Below are positions 1 through 10,700 of a stretch of 64,000 nucleotides of DNA, piece after piece. Under the pieces are notes generated by a model, which did not search any database, was not told where the DNA came from, and was given only the letters and a program-made list of their open reading frames with translations. This DNA is from Hydra vulgaris (taxonomy: Eukaryota > Cnidaria > Hydrozoa > Anthoathecata > Hydridae), in the NCBI RefSeq assembly GCF_038396675.1, contig NC_088931.1, forward strand, positions 60,266,001-60,330,000, in the 5' to 3' direction. How positions within the stretch are numbered: position 1 is the stretch's first letter; each line of letters starts with the position of its first letter. The translations under genes were made by a program, and so were the position numbers.

Positions 1-488
1 ATGAACAGTTTATCATTTTTATCAAACGAAAAAAAAATTGAATCTAGATACCATCAGACTGTCAGTGATGCTCATTTACTGGCAAACACACTAGATCCTA
101 GATATTTTGGATCTAATCTTTCTGAAAATGAAAATGAAGCTGCCATGAATTTCGCAGATAAAGAGTTCAAGAACTTGTTGCCAATAATATTCAAATTAAA
201 AGCCAAATCTGCTCCATTCGATAAAAGCTATCTGTATAGTGAATTTGTTTAAAAAATGTATCAATAGAATGGTGGAAATCTCTTAAAATTGTGGATTGTA
301 ACATAGTGGATATTGAAGGTTTATTAAATGCACCAGCTTCTAGTGCTGGAATTGAAAGAATTTTTTCAACTTTTGGCCTTGTTCATTCTAAGTTAAGAAA
401 CCAATTGGGGGTAGAAAAAGCAGCAAAACTCGTATTTATATATAGAACATTAAATAATGATGTATTGAATAATTTTGATGAAATATAA
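1..488 (+). pseudogene. hAT transposase, C-terminal half, frameshifted
   Basis: Two plus-strand reading frames (1-252 and 291-488) are pieces of one hAT transposase. The first contains DAHLLANTLDPRY, the usual block before the dimerisation region. The second contains ASSAGIERIFSTFGLVHSK, the signature of the C-terminal hAT dimerisation domain (motif SSA-ERIFS), followed by a helix around LRNQLGVEKAAKLVF. Frame is lost in the T3A6 run near 247-255; reading on in the next frame gives a conserved EWWKS just before the second piece. This protein would bind terminal repeats and cut DNA with an RNase H-fold D-D-E site; only the distal part is in view. Nonfunctional as it stands. Confidence 0.85.
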
Positions 489-684
489 CAGTAATATTGA
501 TAAAGAATATAGTTTACTCACATAAAATGCGTTATGCTTTTTTTTAATTTAAAAGGATAACTAAATACGGCATTTTTTAATAAAAACCTAATTTAAACCA
601 AAAAAACCATGGTTTTTTTGGTTTTTTTAAAAAAACCTATGGTTTTTGGTTTTTTTCAAAAAAACCGGTTTTTTTGCAACCCTG
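1..684 (+). mobile_element. hAT DNA transposon, 3' part only
   Basis: The right end of a hAT element enters from the left window edge. Its terminal sequence reads, inward from 684 on the minus strand, CAGGGTTGCAAAAAAACC, a hAT-style end, followed by a run of A/T-rich GGTTTTTTT blocks between about 597 and 680. The next 8 bases (685-692, CTTTCTTT) would be one copy of the target duplication; the left copy is outside the window. The element carries the C-terminal half of its transposase (1-488). It interrupts the minus-strand relic at 685-1235. Element class is secure from the transposase; the exact end is inferred from one terminus. Confidence 0.75.
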
Positions 685-1235
685 CTTTCTTTGCTTTTAG
701 AAGTTGTATTTTTTGCATTACAAACTCTGACTTTTGAAGGATGCAATGACACTTATGTGTTAGTACTGTGACCAACTTCTCCTGAACTTAATAATTGTAT
801 GTTATAAAATTTTTTATCTTCCAGACTAAGCCATATGCCCCTAATATTGGTGTTATCAAAAACTTCTTTAAAAACAGAGCATTCTTCCTTTTTGCCAGAC
901 TTTTTAAGATGCTTGTCATGTTTCTCTATAACCTTTTCAATTTTTTTTCCAACTGATTTTTCAGAAATACTTGGAAATTTGAGTTTGTTCCATAATTTAC
1001 TTATTTCGACAGCAATTAACTTTACTCTTTCTTTTCTGCTTTTTTCAATTGATGCCAGGTAGTTGTAACTTCCAATAATAAAAGCTTTTTTTAGCATTAT
1101 ATTAAATGAACCTAATGGTTTTTCAATAAAGGGTAGACCAATTCTTGATGTTATACGTTTTTCAAACGAAACTGAATTTTTTGTCCATACTCTTGAATAT
1201 TTGTCAACAACAGTTTTGCTATATTTATTTGACAT
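685..1235 (-). pseudogene. unnamed repetitive family, N-terminal part (copy 1)
   Basis: A 160-residue frame runs from an ATG at 1235 to a stop at 753. I do not recognise a named domain. Its N-terminus (MSNKYSKTVVDKYSRVWTKN) and its later pattern (LWNKLKFPS, then VFDNTNIRGIW and EDKKFYNIQ) line up with the minus-strand relic at 51030-52666 (MSYRNSSNIVKSNRYIWMKN, LWRKILDFPL, LLDVTNVNGEW, ENKELYQRQ). So this is a dispersed family, not a unique gene. Copy 2 continues for hundreds of residues beyond the point where copy 1 stops. Copy 1 is cut at 684/685 by the hAT element. The protein is basic and lysine-rich with a possible DNA-binding helix region. Function unknown; transposon origin inferred. 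Confidence 0.6.
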
Positions 1236-1239
1236 ATTA

Positions 1240-2340
1240 GAAAATTCTAAAATGGATGGATAATATATGTTAGTAATGTTCTATGTTTTAATATCATTTT
1301 AATAAAAATTCTTTTCTTTAAAAATTTACTGTATAAATATAAAATTAATTAAAAAAGACATTAAAATGGGTAAAGACAAAAGAAACGAGTAAAACATTTA
1401 ACGCATTAGTATTAACTACTTTCTGTATTTGTGTAATATTTCAGTTCAGACCAACATATTACACAAGCACATAAAATAGTTTTTACTTAAGTTTTTATTT
1501 TATGCTTTATAGCAAATTTAAAAATCAAATACTTCCATAATAGTCATAAAAACAACAATATTTTTATAGAATAACTTAATTGTGGGTGGGTGGGGGACAT
1601 TTTTTAACTATATTCAATATTACTATGAAATTTTAATATTAACTATCAATTTCTCAAGTTTTAAAACTATAGCCAATTAAAACTGTGACAAAAGTTAAAA
1701 AATCACAACTAGGCCGGTGGCCATATAGCAAAAATGTGACTAAAAATGAGTTTTCATTGGACACTTGTAATAACTAAGTTTTTTGTTTCGATATTGTTAG
1801 AGCATGGTACCAAGATACGATAAACAGAAACTTGCCCCATTTTTGCCCTGCAGTTTTTGAGAAATTAGGGCTTGGGTCTTTTACCCCAAAAGGGCAATGG
1901 AAAAAAAAATTATGGTCAAATTTTGTGAAAGTGATATTTTACTTGTAGTAAATTAAACACTGAATGCATTTTTTCTAACAACATTGACCTTAAAATGCAT
2001 TGTTTTCAAGGATAGACCCGACGTTATTTGAGGTTAGAGGGGGGGGGGAAAGGGGGGAACAATTAATAAATTTTTGTTTATTTAGTTGGCAAATGTGGAC
2101 CTTTTAGCTCATTTAGTCTGCAAGTTTAAACTTTTTTTGTCGGATCAGCTTGCGAATTTGGAATAGTAACCTTTTTAGACTTACGCCCCCCCCCCACCCC
2201 CATTTACTTGATATCTATTCTCGCCGGCCATGACTCAAGATAATAAGTTTTGTTTTCGTCGATGCAATACCTCGTACTCATATATTGTGTAACAAAAAGT
2301 AGAGCACCTAAAGTTTAAAACAAAAAAAAATACTAGAAAT
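1240..2340. other. gene-free AT-rich spacer with G and C homopolymer tracts
   Basis: No coding sequence was found. The stretch contains a G-rich run near 2038-2057 and a C-rich run near 2185-2201. The two lie about 130 bases apart in opposite sense and could pair or form G-quadruplexes. Confidence 0.6.
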
Positions 2341-2352
2341 GTCAACTATTTT

Positions 2353-2974
2353 TTATTCATCAAGATCGCTTTCTGACTCTATTTCATTATCATCATCATC
2401 AGCATCATCATCATCATAGAGTCTTTCGTCAAACGAGGTGTTTTCACACGCTTCACCGCATGCGCATAGATCAGTGCATGTGATTCCGTTTTGTTTACAA
2501 GAACATCGATTTGTGACGCAAACAGGTTTGCAAGAACAGTGAACAAATTCAAGAAGTAAATCGGGTGCAGGTGGAATTGTTGTCCAAACCAAGTTTATCT
2601 GGTCTCCATTTAAAGACCAACCATAGCCATCGGGCGAAGGAACATTTAATATACCTTTCAATGCATTTTTTCGGATGTAAGCATCATAATTATCACGTTT
2701 AATGTGTAAAATAAGCGAATCATAATTTGGAGGAGCATTTCTTCTGTAGATTTGCCCATTTTGAACAATTAATATCGTGCTTTATTGACAACATCTTTTT
2801 TGCTCGCACCATAAAGGTGACAAACAAATTTCTGTATGCCATTAACAACGTCATCTGATACATCTTGTGACATTCCGATACCTCAGAATGCTGTACAATA
2901 TTCTTTTTTCTTTCCTGCCGTCTTTAGAGCAGATAATTTACCTTTTCCTTAAAAAGCAGACACTGCATCACAAC
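2353..2974 (-). pseudogene. exon 6: end of FEN-like domain, CXC cysteine motif and acidic tail
   Basis: The acceptor (acttag, 2975) follows a 172-base intron and completes a glycine codon. The junction gives TG-CDAVSAF, then a stop where a small residue is expected, then GKGK. This resembles the GCD-x6-G-x-GK turn after the last catalytic aspartates of FEN-1-like enzymes. After two more stops and a frame change near 2750 comes PPNYDSLILHIKRDNYDA, NVPSPDGYGWSLNGDQ and VWTTIPPAPDLL. The next 33 residues hold nine cysteines, from HCSCKPVC to GEAC. They match the tesmin/TSO1 CXC spacing (C-x-C-x3-C-x4-C-x-C-x6-C-x3-C-x-C-x3-C). The tail is a run of aspartates. Stop at 2353. Confidence 0.65.
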
Positions 2975-3146
2975 CTAAGTAATAAGTAGAAACACTTCAA
3001 ACATTTACGTTTTCAGATACAAAATTAGTTTAGATAAACAGCACAATTTAATACATTATTTTTGATAAAGTAGCATAATAGTGCTTGAAATAAATTCTTT
3101 GCAAAAAAGATTATGATTTTACTTATGAAATTTAATTTGAATTTAC

Positions 3147-4193
3147 CTGTAGAGGAATGGAATCCAATCATTGCATCACACCAATCGTAACCAATCTCTT
3201 TTGCGATTTTATTTACATTAAGGATACGTTATTTGTTTCCACATCCTGTTTCAAAATGAAGAGTTGCAGAGATGAATCAACTATGGTAAAATGCACTTAC
3301 GAACACATCTGTATCGGGGCTTGCAATTATAACATGAGCATATGAAACCGAAGCGTGCTTACAATGTAACAATAACCGAGTATCAACTTTTTCTTGGTCG
3401 TTACGAAGTTCGGACAATTCCGTACAAATCGAATTTCTGAAGCAGTATGTGCTATCACCATGTGTAATAAATATCTCTATTTCATTTATTGCATAACCTT
3501 TCCATTCTTCCAAGAGAAACTTAACCAGTTCCTCTTTATTGCTGCCAACACTCATAAACTTCTTCCATTGTTTGGGTACTTTTTGATCAGGCCCAAATAT
3601 AGTAACATTCTGGACACCAGATTCAGCTCGTCTTTGTCGCTCGGCGTGTTTGATACTAATATTTCGATACCTGTCCGTAACAAAGTCAACTCTATTTGAC
3701 TTATAGCAAAATTAATTACCATAGTGAATATCAATCGACTGAGTTTCTCAAAATTTTCGGGTATAGGTTTAATTATTTGCAATATAGCCATACCGTCCAA
3801 AATTAATGCGTTGTTTTTAGGAATATCCACTGATAACTTATCGATACATTTATCTTCGAGTATATTTATAAGCTTCAACTTCGTTGATTTTATGATACCA
3901 ACTGAGGCGGGAATACTAATTTCAATAATAATTACTCTAATTTCAACAAACAAACCACTTTCAATATACCAGTGGAATTCAGAAGTTCCATGTAATTCCA
4001 TTAATAACAAGCAGAAATCCTCTACTTCATGTCGGTTGTCAACATCCAAGGAGTTCAAGAATGATTCAAATCTAAGGCGACTTAAAGCTTCAAACATGAA
4101 TATATGCACCATTATGCTTCTGTAATAGTGTTTACCTGTGGGAATACCTTTAATTTCTCCCTCTGCCACTAGACCAGATTCAATGACAATATC
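3147..4193 (-). pseudogene. exon 5: start and core of a FEN/XPG-like (PIN-fold) nuclease domain
   Basis: The exon reads IVIESGLVAEGEIKG, HYYRSIMVHIFMFEALSRLR, then the nuclease-like part. That part has an aspartate at a strand end in ALILDGMAIL (about 3796), VDFVTDRYRN after a one-base frameshift near 3705-3712, VPKQWKKFMSVGSNKEEL, the acidic pair E-x2-D in QEKVDTRLLLH (about 3393-3382), and D-x-D in IIASPDTDVF (about 3315-3307). It ends IGFHSSTG before the donor at 3146. Spacing and context match the metal-binding acidic residues of the FEN-1/XPG branch of PIN-fold nucleases; this is inferred, not proven. Two in-frame stops follow the D-x-D motif. Confidence 0.6.
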
Positions 4194-4374
4194 CTTAAAT
4201 TGAGACTGATATATTAATGCCCAAAGCTTACAGTTTTAGTAAACCAATAAATGATAGCTTGCAAATTTTTTAAAAAAATTAAAGTTCATAATTTTATCAA
4301 AATATCTTTCATCTCTAAATAGAAATAGCAATCTTCTAAAATTTTCATCCTTATGTTTAAAACTAATTAAATAC

Positions 4375-4908
4375 CTTAAAACCGAATCCATCAAATCTTT
4401 TAGCAATAGCAGTCACAAATGACATCATAGTATGAAATTCGCCAAGTCTTACTACAAATCTATTCGAAAACTCAGGTTCCTTCCACCGAACCATTTGAAT
4501 TTTTGAATACACAGCCTCATCACAGACAATTACTCCATACTTCAAATTTAGTTTGTTTATAATATCAACACTTCTAAGTAATATTGTGTACATTGTTGTA
4601 ATATCAGTAACAGGAGCATCAACAACTGGTAAATATCTAATGTACGAGACATGAGAGGCAGCTTTGTTTTGACCAATATTGAAAGCAGTCCAACTTGGAA
4701 AGGAATTTTATTGAATTTGGCTTTTGCATAATAGATAAGCCCTATCCTGATCCTTGACTTTCTCTATTGATATAGATAAAATGACAAGATCAATGTTTAT
4801 TTTTTCGATTAGCTTTTTAAGCTTGGGTGATTCTTTTTTCCCAATCTGATAACATAATATGCTAGAAAGTGGTTCTTGAATAGATTGAAGTCGTTTTGAA
4901 ACTGTTAT
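4375..4908 (-). pseudogene. exon 4 of the FEN-like family pseudogene
   Basis: The acceptor is tttttattag and the donor GTATTT at 4374, both in phase 0. It reads KLKKLIEKINIDLVILS, then a TAA stop, then HVSYIRYLPVVDAPVTDI, VCDEAVYSKIQMVRWKEPEF and VVRLGEFHTMMSFVTAIAKR. The hydrophobic beta-strand pattern IVCDEAVY (D in a strand end) followed by VRLGEFH suggests an alpha/beta fold. Confidence 0.7.
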
Positions 4909-5273
4909 CTAATAAAAAAAAGTGAAGTTTTTTTTATAGAAAATAGCTAAATCCAATATAGAAACATAAATGAATGAACCCCTACTAAAAAAAATAGAAT
5001 TGCTAGCTATAAAACTATGTAGTTTTAACAAACAACATAAATATTTCAAAAAAGATCATAAAGTTTCTAATTTTGATTTAGTATAATTGATATGCAGTGC
5101 TCCATGTACGGGGGGAAGGGCAAGATGTCATCCAACCACTTTTTTAAAAACTATAATCCATTCTTTTCTATATCTTTCCTAACATAGCAACGATTAGACA
5201 AGAAAAATTATATTTATAAATTAGTGAAAACTGTCCCTTTAGTTTTTCCCCTTACATTGCGCACTGTTTATAC

Positions 5274-5419
5274 CTCTCTTTTTTCTTGGGTTGGTCTAAT
5301 ATTTAAAGGTTGAACAATGATTCCATTAGCCATATGAGTAGCTCCTTTCTCAGATCTTGTTTCCTCACCGAAATCGATGTTGTCCCAAACCAAAATTGAC
5401 AGTCATGTGTCTTTAGTTC
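5274..5419 (-). pseudogene. exon 3 of the FEN-like family pseudogene
   Basis: Flanked by an acceptor (ttaatcag) and a GTATAA donor at 5273. Spliced to exon 2 it reads through a single TGA into ILVWDNIDFGEETRSEKG and ANGIIVQPLNIRP. The WDN-x2-D-x-GEE block is the most recognisable signature of this family. Confidence 0.7.
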
Positions 5420-5627
5420 CTGATTAAAAATTTGATTTAGAAGACCAGAAATTTATTGTATAAACCCGATAAAAAAATAAAGCTATTATTAAGATAAATT
5501 ATATACTTATTTTGATTTTTTTTGAATATATTATTGTTTGTATTATGGTGATAACACTTACAAAAGCCTTGTTTTGATCACTTTAGAATTAAAATTATTT
5601 TTCATCATAGATATTGTTTAATCTTAC

Positions 5628-6581
5628 CTTGCGGTAAAACTACATCTCCCTTTAGATTGATAGATGCTAATGCTATTTCATACCTCATTGTGGCTGAATA
5701 TGATATACAATGACCAAAACCACTCAATATTTTTATCAACTCTTTTGATCCAGTTATCTGGCTTGTTGCCATTGTGACAATGCCACAGATTTAGGTGTTT
5801 GTTTGTGCCCAACTGAACTTATATAAATGCAAAAAATTAAATAACCCAGGTGGTACAATGTTCTCTATATTTTTATATGAGAATTCAGAAGATAATGGAG
5901 GCCATGTTGAAAAGAAATCAGGAGTCGTATTTATTATATTTCGAAAATGCAATGCTGTTCTATATATGCTACTCGTATCAACAAATTCATAGTTGATATT
6001 TTGAGGTTTATCAGTATCCGACAAAGGTTCTGTTTGAGAAAACTCACTTTGTGATGTTTCATTATCATAAACAAGGTTCTTTTCAGCAAAATGGCCACTT
6101 GATAGATTTTCAAGCAAAACTATTTTACTTGAATTTCTTTTACCAGGTGTGTGGAAAATAATTGTGGAAAAGCTGCTTGAATCTTTGACTTTAAATGGGA
6201 CACTTTATAATTACTGGCATCAATATTTTCTTCATGATAAACGATTGAAACAAACAGACTAAACGACTTTGGCATAAACATGATTTTTTTCTTTTTAATT
6301 AATTTTTCTATTATTATTTCATTTGAAAATATATCAAAAGATTTATTGTAATATTGAACTTTAGGCTGACCTTTGTGCTGATTTGCTAAACACTTTGTAT
6401 AACTTATGTAACACGTTTGATGATATTTAACTTCAAGAGCAACACAGTTCTTTCCGTTAATATGTATAAGAATATTTTCATCGAATTTATAGTTGGCTGC
6501 TTTTCTTAACCTCGCACAATCAAATGTTTCTGATCTTGAGAGCGATTCAAGCATTCGTTGTAGAGATACCTGAAACCAGCT
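5628..6581 (-). pseudogene. exon 2 of the FEN-like family pseudogene
   Basis: The acceptor at 6582 (ttttcag) joins exon 1 in phase 0 and the donor is at 5627 (GTAAGA). The block completes the zinc finger with EVKYHQTCYISYTK. It then runs through KSKIQAAFPQLF, loses frame by one base in an A run near 6136-6140, and continues with LLENLSSGHFAEKN and TALHFRNIINTTPDFFSTWP. A stop (TAA, about 5791) falls before GSKELIKILSGFGHCISYS, probably at a small deletion, because the family usually has more residues here. It ends with one base of a codon that is completed by exon 3. Confidence 0.65.
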
Positions 6582-6887
6582 CTGAAAATTAATATTTCTA
6601 AACAGTTATTACACTCTCAACAGTTATCATCAAAAAGTTACTCTAATGCATTTAAAAAAAAAGAATTAGTTATATTGTAAAAATTTAATTTTCCTGTTAA
6701 ACTGTTTGCAATACAAACAAAAACTTATTTTTTTAATTTTAATAATACTTATTTCCGCACCATTGACGTCAACCAAATCAAACAAATTAAAAAATAAAAT
6801 AGAGAGATTTTTGAGAAAAACTATGTTATAAAGTATGCATTAGTTATAGATTAATAAATAAAATTAGTTAATAATGTACAATTTTAC

Positions 6888-7325
6888 CTTGTCATGATTC
6901 CATTTTTGTTTCTTTTGACATATTATGCATATATCTGGCCACAAATAATTACTCTCACCCAATTGTCTACACCGAATTTTTTTCTTTTTGGCTGAGCTTT
7001 GTCAGTGCTTGCATTTATATATGTCGATTGTTGCATTTCATCATCTATATTAGTTTTCCTACATTCTTTTAGATCAGTTTGTTGGTGTTCATCCCAGTCA
7101 ATTTTTTCTGTCTGCTTATTATTTTCTGCTCTTTCAAGTTTGAAAACATTAAAAATACGTTCGTAACATTTTGGATGGTAAAAATAACCCATGGAAAAGC
7201 TTTCCATTTCTATATTATCTGCAATTGAGTTGAATTCCTCTTCTGTTTTAGCGTTAATGGTTATAAAACAAAATCTTGCCATATCTCCATTTTTATTTTG
7301 AAGTTTGCACCACCTTTTTCGTGTG
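6888..7325 (-). pseudogene. exon 1 of the FEN-like family pseudogene (zinc-finger region)
   Basis: The block begins after a plausible acceptor (tatttag, 7330-7326) and ends at a GTAAAA donor (6887). Reading from a possible start at 7282 it gives a first Cys/His pattern ending HPKCYERIF, then a charged linker. A 7-base T run (6977-6983) marks a one-base frame change. In the shifted frame the exon ends LWPDICIICQKKQKWNHDK, the first half (C-x2-C) of a second zinc finger whose H-x3-C half is in the next exon. The true first exon may lie further upstream. Confidence 0.6.
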
Positions 7326-7764
7326 CTAAATATTTTTTTTTATAGCTTTAGTACTGCATTATTACAAGCATACACGCGTTATCTCCAGGCATTGTAGACT
7401 AACGCTGGCAAATTTGCTACCACTGGAAAATTTAAAAAACGAAAATAACGAAAAACCTTCAACGTTGCATTTCAAGTCACTAATTATTCATTATTTACTT
7501 TTAAATTAAAAGTAATTTATAGTGTTGTTATCGACTTCGACTAAATCGGCTAAAAGTTGAAACTAGTCGACTTTAAAAAATCGAATAGTCAATTTAAACG
7601 ACTATGGACTCCTATTATTCAATTAAAAGTCTATTTAGTCGAGTAAAAATCTTAAAATTTTTTATCTTTTTATTCAATTTAACTTGTCAATCTTTAATTT
7701 TTGTTTGCTTATTTAATAAAAATAGTATACACTATTATAACTATTACCTAACTTTTTGTTTACT
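7326..7764. other. spacer with a possible solitary hAT end
   Basis: No gene was found. From about 7523 the sequence reads TAGTGTTGTTATCGACTTCG. It is followed over 130 bases by repeated CGACT/AGTCG motifs in both orientations (7536-7642), a pattern typical of hAT subterminal repeats. No matching opposite terminus was seen. Confidence 0.35.
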
Positions 7765-7772
7765 CTCAGGGG
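7765..7772 (+). repeat. target-site duplication, left copy (CTCAGGGG)
   Basis: Eight bases directly before the hAT element at 7773. They are identical to 10778-10785 directly after it. Eight bases is the length expected for hAT integration. Confidence 0.9.
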
Positions 7773-10700
7773 TAGTGTTCGGCACAAATTCAAATAGTTT
7801 GATCAAATATGCGTCAAATGTTTGAAATGGCCAAATTCAAATCTTCCTATTTTGAATTTAGATCAAATTCAAATCTTTCCAAGATTTGATGTATATTTGA
7901 ACGTTATTTAACTTATTTCATTTATTAATTTTAGTTATCTGAATCTATAAATTTTATTCATATTGCAGCATTTGTTACTATTTCTCACACATTACAGCTT
8001 CTTTTATTCTTTTTAATCCAACCAAGACTTCAAGCACTGGCAAGCTTGAATGGTATCTGCAGAGAGAAGATTTCTTTTTTCAGTAATAAGATTTTTTCCT
8101 AATGAGAAGAGCCTTTCTGATGATACAGATGTAGCAGGAATGGCCAGGTAATCTCTGGCCATTCTGGATAGGTTTGGATATTTGTCAGATCGAGATTTCC
8201 ACCAAAGTAATATGTTGCTATTATTGCCGCCATCTATCTTACTTGTATCATTACAATAGTTTTCAAACTCATTACATGGAATGGATGAAACACGCGATTT
8301 GAACGGGGTATATTTTGAAACGTTTTGAATGCTTGTAGCAGTTGTACCATTGCTTGGGGCATAATTGATTTGATATTCACAATTGACTGTGTCCATAATC
8401 TTTGTATACGACTCGCTGTTTGCGCCCTTATCATTTTTGTAATATTCAATACCAAATCTTGGGTCCAGGACAGTGCAGATAGTAAAGCAGTCACTAGTCA
8501 AATTATAATATTTTGAAATTTTTGCGAGCGCTGCAACTGTAGAGCGGTGTAGATTATCTTCAGGGTTGGTTTTTGTGGTCATCCATTCAGTAATGTGATC
8601 CAAAAGAATATTGAAGAGAGGAACCACCAAAGACAATGTGGAATATGAATCACCACTAATGAGCTGGGTAAATTCCTTGAATGGTTCAAGATACAAAACA
8701 ATTGTTTCAAACCTGTTCCAAACATCTGCTGAAATTGATAGACAACAGTCTGGATTGTTTGCAGTTGAGTCAAAATCTCAAAAATACGCAATGAAACCAA
8801 CTTTTAATTCCATTGCTCGTTTAAGCATATCAGCTGTTGAGTTCCATCTTGTAGGGACATCAAGTATTGGTTTTAAGGTGCAATTTGATTGCTGGAAACC
8901 TTTGAACCTAGAATATGATTGAGGACTGGATCGGATTTTTTTAATTCCTGTTCTAAGTTTTACAAGATCATCTTTCAAAACATCCAAACCTGCTTGCGCG
9001 CCCAAATTCAGCACATGAGCAAAACACCGGATATGCTCAAAGGTGGTTTTAATTTCGTACTTGGAATTTAAAATATCCATAAATGAATTATTATTGGAAG
9101 CATTATCTAAGGTAATGCCCATTCCTTTGCTTGTAAGACCGAATTCAATCAAAACTGACAAGAATGCATTAGATAAATTTGAACCTGAATGGGAATCAGG
9201 CAAGGATTTGAAATCAAGAGTTTTGGCATGTAGGTTCCAGTCTTTGTCAATGTAATGAGCCGTTATGCCCATAAAAGCAATGTTGTTGGGTGATGTCCAG
9301 CAGTCAGTGGTGAATGAAACCTTTGAGTCAAGATTCAAAAAAAGGGTCTTTAGCAATTGTTTTTTGGTGTTGTAAGTGTCCATTATCTGGCGTTTTAATT
9401 GGCGCGCACTCATGATTGACAAATTTGGTTTCAGTAGAGTGAGTAGTTTACGAAAGTGGCTGGACTCTACCTCATTAAATGATTGATCATTCTTGACAAT
9501 CCAGCTAACTAAGTATTCATTGAATAGATCTGGAGAATAAACGATTGGTGTCATTATCATGTCATCTAAACGTTGTTGCTTTGGTTCTCTGTCCCCAAGT
9601 AATTTGCTTTTGTGTTGAGAATTTAAATGGTTCATTAGATTTGTTGTCCCACCTTTATTGTAAGCATACTTGTTCTTGTGCTTTGGACAATGCTGGCATA
9701 TGGCCTTGGTTTTTTCATGCTCATCAACTGTGAAATGATCCCATACAATTGATTGTGAACGTTTGGTGGTTTTTGTAACAGAAAAAGATTCGGGTTCTGG
9801 ATTATCCGACATAATTAGGAATGTAATATATATTTCTGAAATAGATACATTTCAAGGTTGTTTACAAATAGTAAATATACTAATATTAAGTAAACACCTA
9901 ATGAAAATGATTAAAATAATAATGGTTTAAATAATAAAAATAATATTAATAATAATGATAACAATAATAATAATTATATATAAGTCACTTGTCTTTATAA
10001 ATACAATAGCTACATAAACAAAGTTAGACAGTTACAAACAGTTAAAACTGATAAAACGTAAAAGTAAACAATGACATATAGCAACTATTATAATGAAAAA
10101 TAATTAATGAAAATAAGAATAACGAATATTAAAATAAATTTGAATTTGAATACACGACGGAAAATACAAACAATAGACAAACATACAAAAACGCACAGAA
10201 AATTAATAAAATTAAAAAAAAAAATTCTTTGCTTTCAAGCAAGCCATTATTATATATTTTTTTTATTTTCTTTTTTTGAATGATTGTTTCTTTCAATGAA
10301 TGTTTTTCGATTCGTTATTGTTTTACTTTTTCCATTTTTATTGTGGTTAAATTGTATTTGCAATTTTTTCTTTTGATTTTTACATATATTTTTTTCTACG
10401 TTTTTTCTTTTAATCTTGTACTTTGTTTACATTTCTTTTTTTTTTTTCTTTCTCTATGCTCTTTACTTTCTCTTTAATATTAACAAACTTTAATTAAAAA
10501 CTCTTTTTTTTTTTTTTTTTTTTACGTTATTGAAAGGCGACCGCCATTCCGGAAACCACTGCAAAGACCCCGGAATAAAGTGATATATATGTTTGCGGGC
10601 CTGTAAAATTTGGCGTTTTTTTTTCAAACGCAAAAATTGAGAACAAAGTGAATATTTGAAAATCAAATCCAAATCCTCCAGATATTTGTCAAATCAAATT

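Larger units (their letters stand above)
2353..7325 (-). pseudogene. multi-exon zinc-finger / FEN-like nuclease repeat-family gene, decayed
   Basis: Six minus-strand blocks read as one split gene: 7325-6888, 6581-5628, 5419-5274, 4908-4375, 4193-3147 and 2974-2353. Introns have GT-AG ends and every junction keeps phase. Order of features: cysteine/histidine-rich N-terminus (PDICIICQK, then YHQTCYISYTK); a block with GFGHCISYSATMRYE; WDNIDFGEE; VCDEAVYSKIQM with VVRLGEFHTMMSF; a FEN-like domain; and a nine-cysteine CXC motif with an acidic tail. I recall this architecture as a many-copy family of uncharacterised cnidarian and other invertebrate proteins. This copy is dead: in-frame stops at about 5791, in exon 3, in exon 4 near 4708 and several in the last two exons, plus frameshifts near 6977-6983, 6136, 3705 and 2750. 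Host gene versus transposon is unresolved. Confidence 0.7.

Noticed and set aside
3290..3310. A 20-base GT...AG segment after the D-x-D motif that could be read as an intron
   Set aside because: Too short to splice; the frame simply continues through with a stop.
8611..9733. Plus-strand frames over the BED-hAT transposase
   Set aside because: Shadows of the minus-strand transposase.
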